Of a DNA stretch of 11,847 nt, positions 1-6,344 are shown in pieces; within the stretch, counting starts at the first letter, position 1; each line of letters starts with the position of its first letter. A program made the translations under genes and the position numbers. The stretch is from positions 1 to 11,847 of the forward strand of contig JACCWY010000399.1 in NCBI GenBank assembly GCA_013697395.1, read 5' to 3'. The notes under the pieces were generated by a model, which saw only the letters and a list, made by a program, of their open reading frames with translations, was not told the origin of the DNA and did not search any database. The DNA is from Chloroflexota bacterium (GTDB lineage: Bacteria; Chloroflexota; Limnocylindria; QHBO01).

Positions 1-684
1 GAGGGCACGGTCCGGCACCGGATCGCGGTGCGGGAGTCGGATGGCACGACCGGGGACGATGAGCTCGACGCGCTCCGCCTCCTGCTGGCCGAGGCCCTCT
101 GGCGGCAGGGTCGGCTCGTCGGCGCCCGCGCGGCGCTCGATGCGATGCGGCCGTCGAGCGCTCAACGCCGGCTGCCCATCGCCCTGCTCGTCGAGGCGGA
201 GTCGCTCGCGGCAGCCGGGGAGCCGGACCGCGCCGCCGGCGCGCTGGAGCGCGTCATCGCCGCCGTCGGAGTCGACGATGCGTTCGCGCTGCGCGCGGGC
301 GTGCCCGGCCGCCTGACCTGGCCACTGCCCGGCGAGCTGATGCCCTCGCCCGCGCCCGCCCGCCCGCCGTGGTCGGCAGCAGCCGAGGAGTCCGACGCAA
401 CGCCGGCCGAGGAGGATGCCCGCACGGCGGCCGCGCGCGTCCGGCTCGAGGAGGCACGCGTGGCCTACGTCGCGGGCGACCTCGCCCGTGGTGACGGCGA
501 GATGTCGATCGCGGTGCGGCTGGATCCCGAGCTCGCCCGCGACGGCGTGGCGATCATGGAGCCGACGCTGGGCGGTCAGCCGAACCAGGAGCGTCTGCTA
601 CTGTACGGCGACCTGCTCCGCGCCGGGGGGCGCCGCGTCGAGGCCGAACGGGCGTTCGATCGCGCCGCAGACCGGCAGCGCTGA
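1..684 (+). CDS. TPR-like repeat protein, 3' part of a gene (5' end outside window)
   Basis: The frame is open from the first base with no stop, so the gene very likely begins upstream; a GTG at 28 is an internal possibility but has no ribosome site. The visible part, about 227 codons, is rich in Ala, Arg, Leu and Glu and contains four helix-turn-helix pairs of TPR type. They lie roughly at 60-145, 175-265, 430-530 and 580-680. Recurring features are a small residue after 'EAL' or 'AEA' and an [AG]-G-[RED] turn, as in AEALWRQGRL and YGDLLRAGGR. A Pro/Ala-rich linker at about 335-420 separates the pairs. No catalytic motif, membrane segment or export signal is visible. TPR proteins generally act as protein-protein scaffolds; the partner here is unknown. 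The stop lies 32 nt before ndk, so co-transcription is plausible. The coding call is secure, the family fairly secure and the function unknown. Confidence 0.75.
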   Translation, partial: EGTVRHRIAVRESDGTTGDDELDALRLLLAEALWRQGRLVGARAALDAMRPSSAQRRLPIALLVEAESLAAAGEPDRAAGALERVIAAVGVDDAFALRAGVPGRLTWPLPGELMPSPAPARPPWSAAAEESDATPAEEDARTAAARVRLEEARVAYVAGDLARGDGEMSIAVRLDPELARDGVAIMEPTLGGQPNQERLLLYGDLLRAGGRRVEAERAFDRAADRQR

Positions 685-716
685 CCGTCCATGCACACCA
701 GGAGCACCGTCCCGTC

Positions 717-1184
717 ATGCAGCGCACGCTCGTCCTCGCCAAGCCCGACGCCGTCCAGCGCGGGCTCATCGGCGAGATCATCGGCCGCTTCGAGCGCAAG
801 GGCCTCAAGGTCGTCGGCCTCCGGCTGCTGACCGTCCCGCGCGCCATGGCGGAGGAGCACTACGCCGTCCACGCGGGCAAGCACTTCTACGACGGGCTCG
901 TCGCGTTCATCACCTCCGGCCCGGTCGCGGCGTTCGCCCTCGAGGGCCCGGACGTCATCGCCGTCGTTCGCCGAATGGTCGGCGCGACGATGCCGAACGA
1001 GGCCGAGCCCGGCACGATCCGAGGCGACCTGGGGGTGAGCGGGCTCCGCAACCTGATCCACGCCTCCGACGCCCCGGGGACGGCCGAGTCCGAGCTGGCG
1101 CTGTGGTTCGGAGCGGATGCGCTGGTCGGCTACGAGCGCGAGATCGACGCGTGGATCGTGGCCGAGGAGCCGGCGCGCCCCTGA
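717..1184 (+). CDS. ndk: Nucleoside diphosphate kinase
   Basis: The enzyme transfers the terminal phosphate of ATP to other (d)NDPs through a phosphohistidine, balancing the cytoplasmic nucleotide pools. The 155-residue product is slightly longer than the usual 135-150. It has the N-terminal TLVLAKPDAVQRG motif with Lys9, and the active-site stretch RNLIHASDAPGTAESEL with catalytic His115. The family usually reads NLIHGSDS here, so Ala and Ala replace Gly and Ser, which is a mild change. The C-terminal FGADALVGYE segment corresponds to the usual W(F/I)..EL.....(Y) tail. ATG 717 was chosen because the conserved N-terminus begins exactly there. A GGAG at 701-704 is rather far upstream (12 nt). 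The gene follows the TPR-like gene by 32 nt and converges with lepB. Identification is very secure. Confidence 0.97.
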   Translation: MQRTLVLAKPDAVQRGLIGEIIGRFERKGLKVVGLRLLTVPRAMAEEHYAVHAGKHFYDGLVAFITSGPVAAFALEGPDVIAVVRRMVGATMPNEAEPGTIRGDLGVSGLRNLIHASDAPGTAESELALWFGADALVGYEREIDAWIVAEEPARP

Positions 1185-1199
1185 CGCCCCTGGTTGTCC

Positions 1200-1212
1200 G
1201 CGCCGCGGGCGC
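1200..1212. terminator. Possible weak bidirectional terminator hairpin between ndk and lepB
   Basis: The 37-nt gap between the converging stops holds a GC stem, GCGCC at 1200-1204 and GGCGC at 1208-1212, with a GCG loop. Just past it, CCGCTAGCGG (1219-1228) is another palindrome spanning the lepB stop. Neither is followed by a T-run on either strand, so intrinsic termination would be weak. The placement between convergent genes is the main argument. Confidence 0.25.
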
Positions 1213-1221
1213 CGACTGCCG

Positions 1222-1908
1222 CTAGCGGGCGGCCGCGTCGGTCGTCGCGAGGGCCGGGTACGCGGGACGCTCGATCAGCCCGATCCGCTCGAGCGGGAAG
1301 TACCGCAGCCAGGCGCGACCAAGGATCAGCTCCTCGTCCACCGGGCCGAAGACGCGCGAGTCCTGGCTGTGCGGCCGGTTGTCGCCCATCACGAAGTATT
1401 CGTTCTCGCCCACGATCCAGGTCAGGGGGCAATCCGGGTTCGAGCAGATGGTCGCGGCCGTGGAGCCGTCCGCTTCGTCGACCACGTAGGGCTCCTCGAT
1501 CCGAACGGGGCTGGCACCCGGGCGCGTGACGAAGACCCGCCCGTTCTCGAGCGCGACCGTGTCACCGGGCATCCCGATGACGCGCTTGATGAACGGGATG
1601 CCCTGCGTGTCGAGCCCGGACCCGCTGGGCGGGCTGAACACGACCACGTCGCCGTAGTGATAGCTGTCGAAGCGCGGCGTCAGCTTGTCGATGAGGATGT
1701 ACTCGCCGTCGACGATCGTGGGCAGCATCGAGCTCTGCTGCACCTCGAACGGCTGCGCCACGAAGTTGTGGATGACAAGGTAGATGAGCAGGGTCAGGAC
1801 GAGCGTCTCGACGATCTCGAAGGCGCAGCCGAGGGCACGGCGCGAACCGGCGCGCTCGCTGCTCGCGGGCGCGCCGTCGGGATCGGGCTCCGTGGGGAGG
1901 TACGTCAT
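1222..1908 (-). CDS. lepB: Signal peptidase I
   Basis: This membrane-bound serine protease removes signal peptides from exported proteins using a Ser-Lys dyad. From ATG 1908 the product is 228 residues. A charged, Ser-rich cytoplasmic tail (1-28) is followed by one membrane segment at about 31-49. Box B, QQSSMLPT, carries nucleophile Ser60. Box D, FIKRVIGMPGD, carries general-base Lys109. Box E, MGDNRPHSQDSR, lies at 174-185. A family-variable insert at about 143-165 contains Cys155 and Cys160. The frame continues upstream to GTG 1953, but that would translate through the likely -10 box and adds a non-conserved Arg/Pro tail, so ATG 1908 is preferred. No strong ribosome site is visible. The gene is divergent from the histidine-phosphatase gene. 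Identification is very secure and the exact start moderately so. Confidence 0.96.
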   Translation of the reverse strand: MTYLPTEPDPDGAPASSERAGSRRALGCAFEIVETLVLTLLIYLVIHNFVAQPFEVQQSSMLPTIVDGEYILIDKLTPRFDSYHYGDVVVFSPPSGSGLDTQGIPFIKRVIGMPGDTVALENGRVFVTRPGASPVRIEEPYVVDEADGSTAATICSNPDCPLTWIVGENEYFVMGDNRPHSQDSRVFGPVDEELILGRAWLRYFPLERIGLIERPAYPALATTDAAAR

Positions 1909-1941
1909 CGGCCTTGGGGTGCGGGGTGGGCGGCTGGCGAC

Positions 1942-1947
1942 AGAATA
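1942..1947 (-). promoter_or_regulatory. Possible -10 box for lepB
   Basis: Read on the minus strand this is TATTCT, an A/T island in a GC-rich gap, 33 nt upstream of the preferred lepB ATG. No recognisable -35 lies about 17 nt further upstream, so the call rests on position and composition. Confidence 0.35.
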
Positions 1948-1962
1948 GCGCACGCGGCCCGC

Positions 1963-1968
1963 TAGACT
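1963..1968 (+). promoter_or_regulatory. Possible -10 box for the histidine-phosphatase gene
   Basis: TAGACT ends only 10 nt before ATG 1979. Transcription from it would start about 4 nt before the start codon, giving a nearly leaderless mRNA. That fits the absence of a ribosome binding site there. No clear -35 is visible. Confidence 0.4.
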
Positions 1969-1978
1969 CGCCGGTCAG

Positions 1979-2620
1979 ATGGGCAGCCTCATCCTGGTTC
2001 GTCACGCGACGACCGCGGCCTCCGCCTCGGGACGCAACCTCGGCCAGCGCGACGATCCGCCCCTGGCCGATGCAGGCCGCGAGCTGGCGGCGCACCTCGG
2101 AGCGACGCTCGCGGCCGAGCTGGCCGAGCTGCCGCACGACGAGCTCCGGCTCGTCAGCAGCCCGGCCCTGCGATGCCGGCAGACGGCCTCCGCCGTCTCC
2201 GTCGGGCTCGGGATCGCCGTCGACGCCGTCGAAATCACTCCCGGCCTGCTGGAGCTCGACTACGGGGCGTGGGACGGTCTCACTGCGGAGGAATGCCGCG
2301 ACCGCGACCCTGAGCAGCGGTCGGCGTGGGAAGCGGACCCGTACGCGACCGCCTGCCCGGAGGGGGAGTCGGGCGCCGACGTCGCGCGGCGCGCCTTTGC
2401 CGCGCTATCGCCCATCGAGCGGTGGCTGGCCGCCGACCGCGCGCGCTGCGCCATCGTCGTCACCCACAACCACGTCATCCGGCTGCGCCTGTGCGACCTC
2501 CTCGGCTGGCCGATGCGCGAGTACCGGGACCGCCTGTCGGCCGACCCCGGCGGATACAGCCTCGTGACGTTCGGCATCGGCGTCCCTGTCGTGCGACGCG
2601 TGAATGCGCCGGCCGCCTGA
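1979..2620 (+). CDS. Histidine phosphatase superfamily (phosphoglycerate-mutase-like) protein
   Basis: The 213-residue cytoplasmic protein has the complete histidine-phosphatase active site. LVRHATT carries Arg8 and the phospho-accepting His9. SSPALRCRQTA carries Arg65. LELDYGAWDG carries the likely acid Glu92. VVTHNHVIR carries the second histidine, His163. Members hydrolyse or transfer phosphate on small molecules such as alpha-ribazole phosphate, phosphoglycerate and sugar phosphates. The E(L/F)xxGxWxG pattern resembles cofactor-independent phosphatases such as CobC/GpmB-like enzymes, but the substrate cannot be read from the sequence and no cobalamin gene lies nearby. ATG 1979 fits the family start, because the RHA motif is normally within the first ten residues. 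There is no Shine-Dalgarno sequence; the transcript may be nearly leaderless. The family is secure and the substrate unknown. Confidence 0.93.
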   Translation: MGSLILVRHATTAASASGRNLGQRDDPPLADAGRELAAHLGATLAAELAELPHDELRLVSSPALRCRQTASAVSVGLGIAVDAVEITPGLLELDYGAWDGLTAEECRDRDPEQRSAWEADPYATACPEGESGADVARRAFAALSPIERWLAADRARCAIVVTHNHVIRLRLCDLLGWPMREYRDRLSADPGGYSLVTFGIGVPVVRRVNAPAA

Positions 2621-2652
2621 GGCCCGTCAGGGGCTCCCCACTCGTACATCCC

Positions 2653-2658
2653 TATAAT
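2653..2658 (+). promoter_or_regulatory. -10 box (TATAAT) upstream of rpoN
   Basis: This is a perfect TATAAT in an otherwise GC-rich 74-nt gap. The expected transcript start is near 2665, giving a leader of about 30 nt before TTG 2695. No good -35 is seen at 16-18 nt spacing. It indicates housekeeping-sigma transcription of the sigma-54 gene. Confidence 0.5.
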
Positions 2659-2694
2659 CCGAGGTCCGTCCTCAGCCATACCTTCGAGGTCCCA

Positions 2695-4110
2695 TTGACG
2701 ATCGAGCTCAGCCAGCACCTCCAGCCGGTGATGCAGGCAAAGGTGACTCCCAAGCAGATCGCCGCCAACTACATCCTCCAGATGAGCTCGGTCGAGCTGC
2801 AGGAGGCGATCGCCCAGGAGCTCGACGAGAACCCGGCGCTCGAGATGGAGGAGCTGCCCAACTGCCCGATCTGCGGGCGGCCGGTCACCGGCAACTACTG
2901 CACCGACTGCATGCCGCGCAAGAACGACACGAATGGCGACGAGATGCGCCTGAGCACCGACGACCTGCCCGGGGACGGCGCCACGCGGCTTCGTGACGAG
3001 GACGACGAGTTCGACCCGATCGCCCGGGCGGAGGCGGACTTCACGCTCGAGGACCACCTGACCTGGAACCTCCACGCATTGCTGCCGACGCGCCTGCACC
3101 CGGTGGCCGACCATGTGGTCGGTGCGCTCGACTCGAATGGCTTCCTGACCGAGACCGATGAGGAGGTCGCGGCCGCCACCGGCGTCACGGTCGCCGACGT
3201 CGCGCAGGTCCTGGCGGCCATGCGAGGACTGGAGCCGATCGGTATCGGCTCGCGCTCGATCACCGAATCGCTGCTGGCGCAGATCGAGTACCTGCGCGAG
3301 CTGGACGAGATCGAGATCCCGGCCCACGCCGAGGCGGTCATCGCCAACCACCTCGGCGATCTCGGCGAGCGCCGCTTCCGCGAGGTGGCCGCATCGGTGG
3401 GCGCGACGCAGCGCGAGGTGATCGCGGTATGGGAGTTCGTGAAGAGCAACCTCAACCCGTATCCGACGTCCGCCTTCATCGCCGCGGTGAGCGGCGACGG
3501 CTCGCGCACGATCATCCGGCCCGACGTCCTCATCCGCGCGATCGACGGTGAGCTGACGGTCGAGGTCGTGGAGTCGCGGCGCTTCAGCCTCCACGTCGCG
3601 CCGATCTATTCCAGCCTCAGCTCGAAGCTGCGCAGCGCCGAGACGACCGAGGACGAGAAGCAGCACGTTCGCCAGTACGTCGGCCGCGCGAAGTTCTTCA
3701 TCGACAACATCAACCGGCGTCGCGCCACGATCCAGCGCATCGCCGAGTGCCTGGTCGAGCGCCAGCGCGACTACCTGGTCCATGGGGTCCAGCACCTCGT
3801 TCCGCTCACCCGGGCCGAGGTCGGCGAGCTCATCGGGATGCACGAGTCGACCGTCAGCCGTGCCACCGCGGAGAAGTACGTCATGATCCCGACCGGCCAG
3901 GTCGTGCCGTTCAGCCACTTCTTCACGGCGTCGCTCGGCACCAAGGACCAGATCAAGCGGATGATCGAGGCCGAGGACGCGCGGCATCCGTACTCCGACC
4001 AGGAGATCGCCGACGCACTGGCCGAGGAGGGGATTGCGCTGGCCCGGCGCACCGTCGCCAAGTACCGCGACGAGCTTCAGATCCTGCCCGCCCGCCTGCG
4101 TCACCGCTGA
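2695..4110 (+). CDS. rpoN: RNA polymerase sigma-54 factor with a Cys4 zinc-ribbon-like insert
   Basis: Sigma-54 directs RNA polymerase to -24/-12 promoters and stays closed until an AAA+ enhancer-binding protein remodels it. The 471-residue product has region I at 1-51 (ELSQHLQ, then VELQEAIAQELDENPALE). A core-binding domain spans about 115-315. The DNA-binding helix-turn-helix contains MHESTVSRATAEKY at 382-395. The C-terminal RpoN box is ARRTVAKYR (450-458), nearly the canonical form. Unusually, the segment after region I holds CPIC (57-60) and CTDC (69-72), a compact four-cysteine zinc-ribbon pattern, followed by an acidic stretch at about 89-107 that replaces the usual region II. I chose TTG 2695 because region I begins there, GAGGT (2686-2690) precedes it, and no ATG or GTG fits. 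The next gene starts 20 nt downstream. No activator gene is in the window. Identification is very secure; the metal-binding role is inference. Confidence 0.96.
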   Translation: MTIELSQHLQPVMQAKVTPKQIAANYILQMSSVELQEAIAQELDENPALEMEELPNCPICGRPVTGNYCTDCMPRKNDTNGDEMRLSTDDLPGDGATRLRDEDDEFDPIARAEADFTLEDHLTWNLHALLPTRLHPVADHVVGALDSNGFLTETDEEVAAATGVTVADVAQVLAAMRGLEPIGIGSRSITESLLAQIEYLRELDEIEIPAHAEAVIANHLGDLGERRFREVAASVGATQREVIAVWEFVKSNLNPYPTSAFIAAVSGDGSRTIIRPDVLIRAIDGELTVEVVESRRFSLHVAPIYSSLSSKLRSAETTEDEKQHVRQYVGRAKFFIDNINRRRATIQRIAECLVERQRDYLVHGVQHLVPLTRAEVGELIGMHESTVSRATAEKYVMIPTGQVVPFSHFFTASLGTKDQIKRMIEAEDARHPYSDQEIADALAEEGIALARRTVAKYRDELQILPARLRHR

Positions 4111-4130
4111 CCGCACGCGGTCGCAGCGCC

Positions 4131-6191
4131 ATGCGCGCCGTCCTCCTGCGCAGCCTGGTGGTGGTCGGGATCGGCGGGCTCATTCTCGCCGGCCTTCTCT
4201 ACGTGGCAAGCACCGTCGACCGGCGCGCGCCGACCGTGGCCGGAATCGCGCTGACCCAGCCGGTGCCCGATGAGACGAGCGTGGCGCTCATCACGACCGG
4301 TCTTGCCGTCGAGTTCACGGAGCCGGTGGAAACGGCGTCCGCGCCGGATGCGCTCACCATCGATCCCGCCGTGCCCGGCAGCGTGAGCTGGAGCGGGAGC
4401 ACGATGATCTTCACCCCGCGCGAGCCGCTCGACGTTGCGAGGAGCTACACCGTCACCGTTGGGCCGGGCGTGCGCGATCTCGCCGGCAACCCGATGACCG
4501 AGCTGCCGGGTCCCTTCACCTTCGAGACGACCGGCCCGCCGGAGGTGGTCGAGACCGTCCCGGCCGATGGCGCCGAGGAGGTGGCGCTCGGCGAGCCGAT
4601 CGCCGTCACCTTCTCGACCCTCATGGATACCGCCTCTGTCGAAGCCGCACTGCGGCTGCGTCCTGCGTTCGCGCACGAGCTGCGCTGGAGCGGGCGCCTC
4701 CTCGAGATCGTGCCGAGTGAACCGCTCGAGACCGATCGCGAGTACCAGGTCGCCATCGGCGAGGACGCATTCGACGTCTCTGGCGTCGCCCTCGACGCAC
4801 CGGCCAGCGTCCGGTTCCGCACCGTGTCGCCCGGGCTCCAGGCATCGGTGCTGATCCCGGCCGACGGGGCCGATGGGATCGCCCCGACCTCGCCGATCGC
4901 CATCATCTTCGACCGCCCGGTCGAGCCCGGCTCGATCTCGGCGGACGGGCTGCTCACGATCACGCCGGACGTGGCAGGCTCATTGGCGCTCGTCGACGCC
5001 GACGGCGGCGAGCCCGCCGAGCCGTCCGACGGGACGATCCTGCGCTTCGTGCCGTCCGGGCCCCTGCCCGCCAACACCACCTTCGAGGTCATGCTCGCCA
5101 CGGCCGTCACCAGCCTCTCCGGAGACGGCCTGGCCGAGGTGGTGACCTGGTCGTTCACGACCGGCGCCCCGCAGGCCACGCTCTCGAACCAGGTCGCGTT
5201 CCTGTCGGATCGGTCCGGCGTGCCGAACCTGTGGGCCATGAATCCGGACGGCACCGCGCCTCGACAGCTCTCGGCAGAGCTGACGCCGATCCTGGACTAC
5301 GCGGTCGCCCCGGACGGAAGCTCGTTCGTGGTCGGCGACGGCCGACGGCTCGTCCAGGCCGATGCATCGGGCACGAACCGGCGGGTCCTGACCGCCGAGG
5401 GCTTCATCGAGTTCGATCCGACCTTCGCGCCGAATGGTGAGCGGATCGCGTTCGCGCGGGCGGACGCCGAAACCGGCCTCGGGCTCGGCCTGTGGGAGCG
5501 GGCGGTGGACGCCGGGGACGCCACGCCGATCGAGCTTGCCGGCGAGCCGACCGCCTCCCCGGTCCCCTCCGGCTCGGCCGAGGACGGGGACTCGGCGCAG
5601 TGGCTGCGCGCCCCGCGCTACGCGCCAGACGGTCAGTCGCTCGCCTTCGTGGACCTGGACGGGTCGGTCGGGATCATCGACCTGGCTACCGACGAGCCGA
5701 GGCGCGTTCGTTACGAGGCGCACGCTCCAGCGGCGTGGCTCCCGGACTCGTCCGCGATCCTGCTCACGGGCCGGCGACCCGCCGTTCCGGGCGACCCGGC
5801 CTTCGGCGATCGCATCGAGCCACTCGAGCCGGCGGGCGACGTCGAGGTTGCCATCCTCGAGGTGTCCGGATCGCGGCTGGGCGAGACCGGATTCGGGACG
5901 GACGCCCGGGTCGCGGCCGTCGCCACGGACGGGCGAGTCGCGTACCTGCGCGGAGATGGCTCGCTTCGGATCGCCGAAGCGCCACGCGATGCCGGCGGAG
6001 CGGTCGGGGGGCTGCGGGACGAGCGCATCGGCGCCGCCTCGTTCGCGCCGGGCGAGGAATCGCTGGTCATCGTCGTCCTGCCACAGGCAGGCGGGGAGGC
6101 AACCGATGGACGCATCGAGCGGATCGAGCTCGATGACGGCGAGCGCACGATCCTGACCAACGATGGCTGGCGGCCGCGCTGGCTGCCCTGA
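4131..6191 (+). CDS. Membrane-anchored protein with three Big_5 Ig-like domains and a TolB/PD40-type beta-propeller
   Basis: The 686-residue product begins with a short Arg-flanked hydrophobic segment (about 5-27) that should act as a signal anchor, placing the rest outside the cytoplasm. Three Ig-like repeats follow at about 33-133, 136-231 and 237-344. Each has the Big_5 pattern: PADGAxxVxxxxPIxVxF near its start, then [FI]xPxxPLxxxxxYxV, and a closing FxT. From about 353 the protein becomes a PD40/TolB-like propeller with blades such as VAFLSDRSGVPNLWAMNPDG, FAPNGERIAFAR, YAPDGQSLAFVD and FAPGEESLVIV. A Pro/Ser/Asp-rich loop at 471-488 interrupts it. Such propellers usually bind proteins or glycans; no catalytic residues are evident. 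ATG 4131 gives the clean N-terminal anchor. The gene lies 20 nt after rpoN, without a clear ribosome site, suggesting one operon. The architecture is secure and the function unknown. Confidence 0.85.
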   Translation: MRAVLLRSLVVVGIGGLILAGLLYVASTVDRRAPTVAGIALTQPVPDETSVALITTGLAVEFTEPVETASAPDALTIDPAVPGSVSWSGSTMIFTPREPLDVARSYTVTVGPGVRDLAGNPMTELPGPFTFETTGPPEVVETVPADGAEEVALGEPIAVTFSTLMDTASVEAALRLRPAFAHELRWSGRLLEIVPSEPLETDREYQVAIGEDAFDVSGVALDAPASVRFRTVSPGLQASVLIPADGADGIAPTSPIAIIFDRPVEPGSISADGLLTITPDVAGSLALVDADGGEPAEPSDGTILRFVPSGPLPANTTFEVMLATAVTSLSGDGLAEVVTWSFTTGAPQATLSNQVAFLSDRSGVPNLWAMNPDGTAPRQLSAELTPILDYAVAPDGSSFVVGDGRRLVQADASGTNRRVLTAEGFIEFDPTFAPNGERIAFARADAETGLGLGLWERAVDAGDATPIELAGEPTASPVPSGSAEDGDSAQWLRAPRYAPDGQSLAFVDLDGSVGIIDLATDEPRRVRYEAHAPAAWLPDSSAILLTGRRPAVPGDPAFGDRIEPLEPAGDVEVAILEVSGSRLGETGFGTDARVAAVATDGRVAYLRGDGSLRIAEAPRDAGGAVGGLRDERIGAASFAPGEESLVIVVLPQAGGEATDGRIERIELDDGERTILTNDGWRPRWLP

Positions 6192-6213
6192 TCCGATCGG
6201 TGGGCCGCGACCG

Positions 6214-6222
6214 TGCTAGAAT
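6214..6222 (+). promoter_or_regulatory. Extended -10 promoter for hppA
   Basis: TGCTAGAAT matches an extended -10 element (TGn followed by TAGAAT). It lies 23 nt after the upstream stop and would start transcription near 6229, giving an hppA leader of about 115 nt. The -35 region is not recognisable, which is typical for extended -10 promoters. Confidence 0.45.
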
Positions 6223-6224
6223 CC

Positions 6225-6244
6225 GCCCGCCTTCGCTGGCGGGC
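6225..6244. repeat. Inverted repeat over the expected hppA transcription start
   Basis: GCCCGCC (6225-6231) and GGCGGGC (6238-6244) form a perfect 7-bp stem with a TTCGCT loop. It begins 2 nt after the putative -10 box and spans the expected start point. With no T-run after it, it is a poor terminator for the preceding gene. It could be an operator or a chance GC pairing. Confidence 0.4.
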
Positions 6245-6344
6245 CCCGTGATCTGAACGCTCCGCCGGCGATTCCTGTGCGTCAATCCCGGCCGACACAT
6301 CGCCCTTGCCACGCCGCGGGCACCGGCCGCACTCGGGAGGATCC

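Noticed and set aside
2260..4116. Long minus-strand open frame opposite rpoN
   Set aside because: It is a shadow of rpoN and the phosphatase 3' end; no recognisable domain and no ribosome site.
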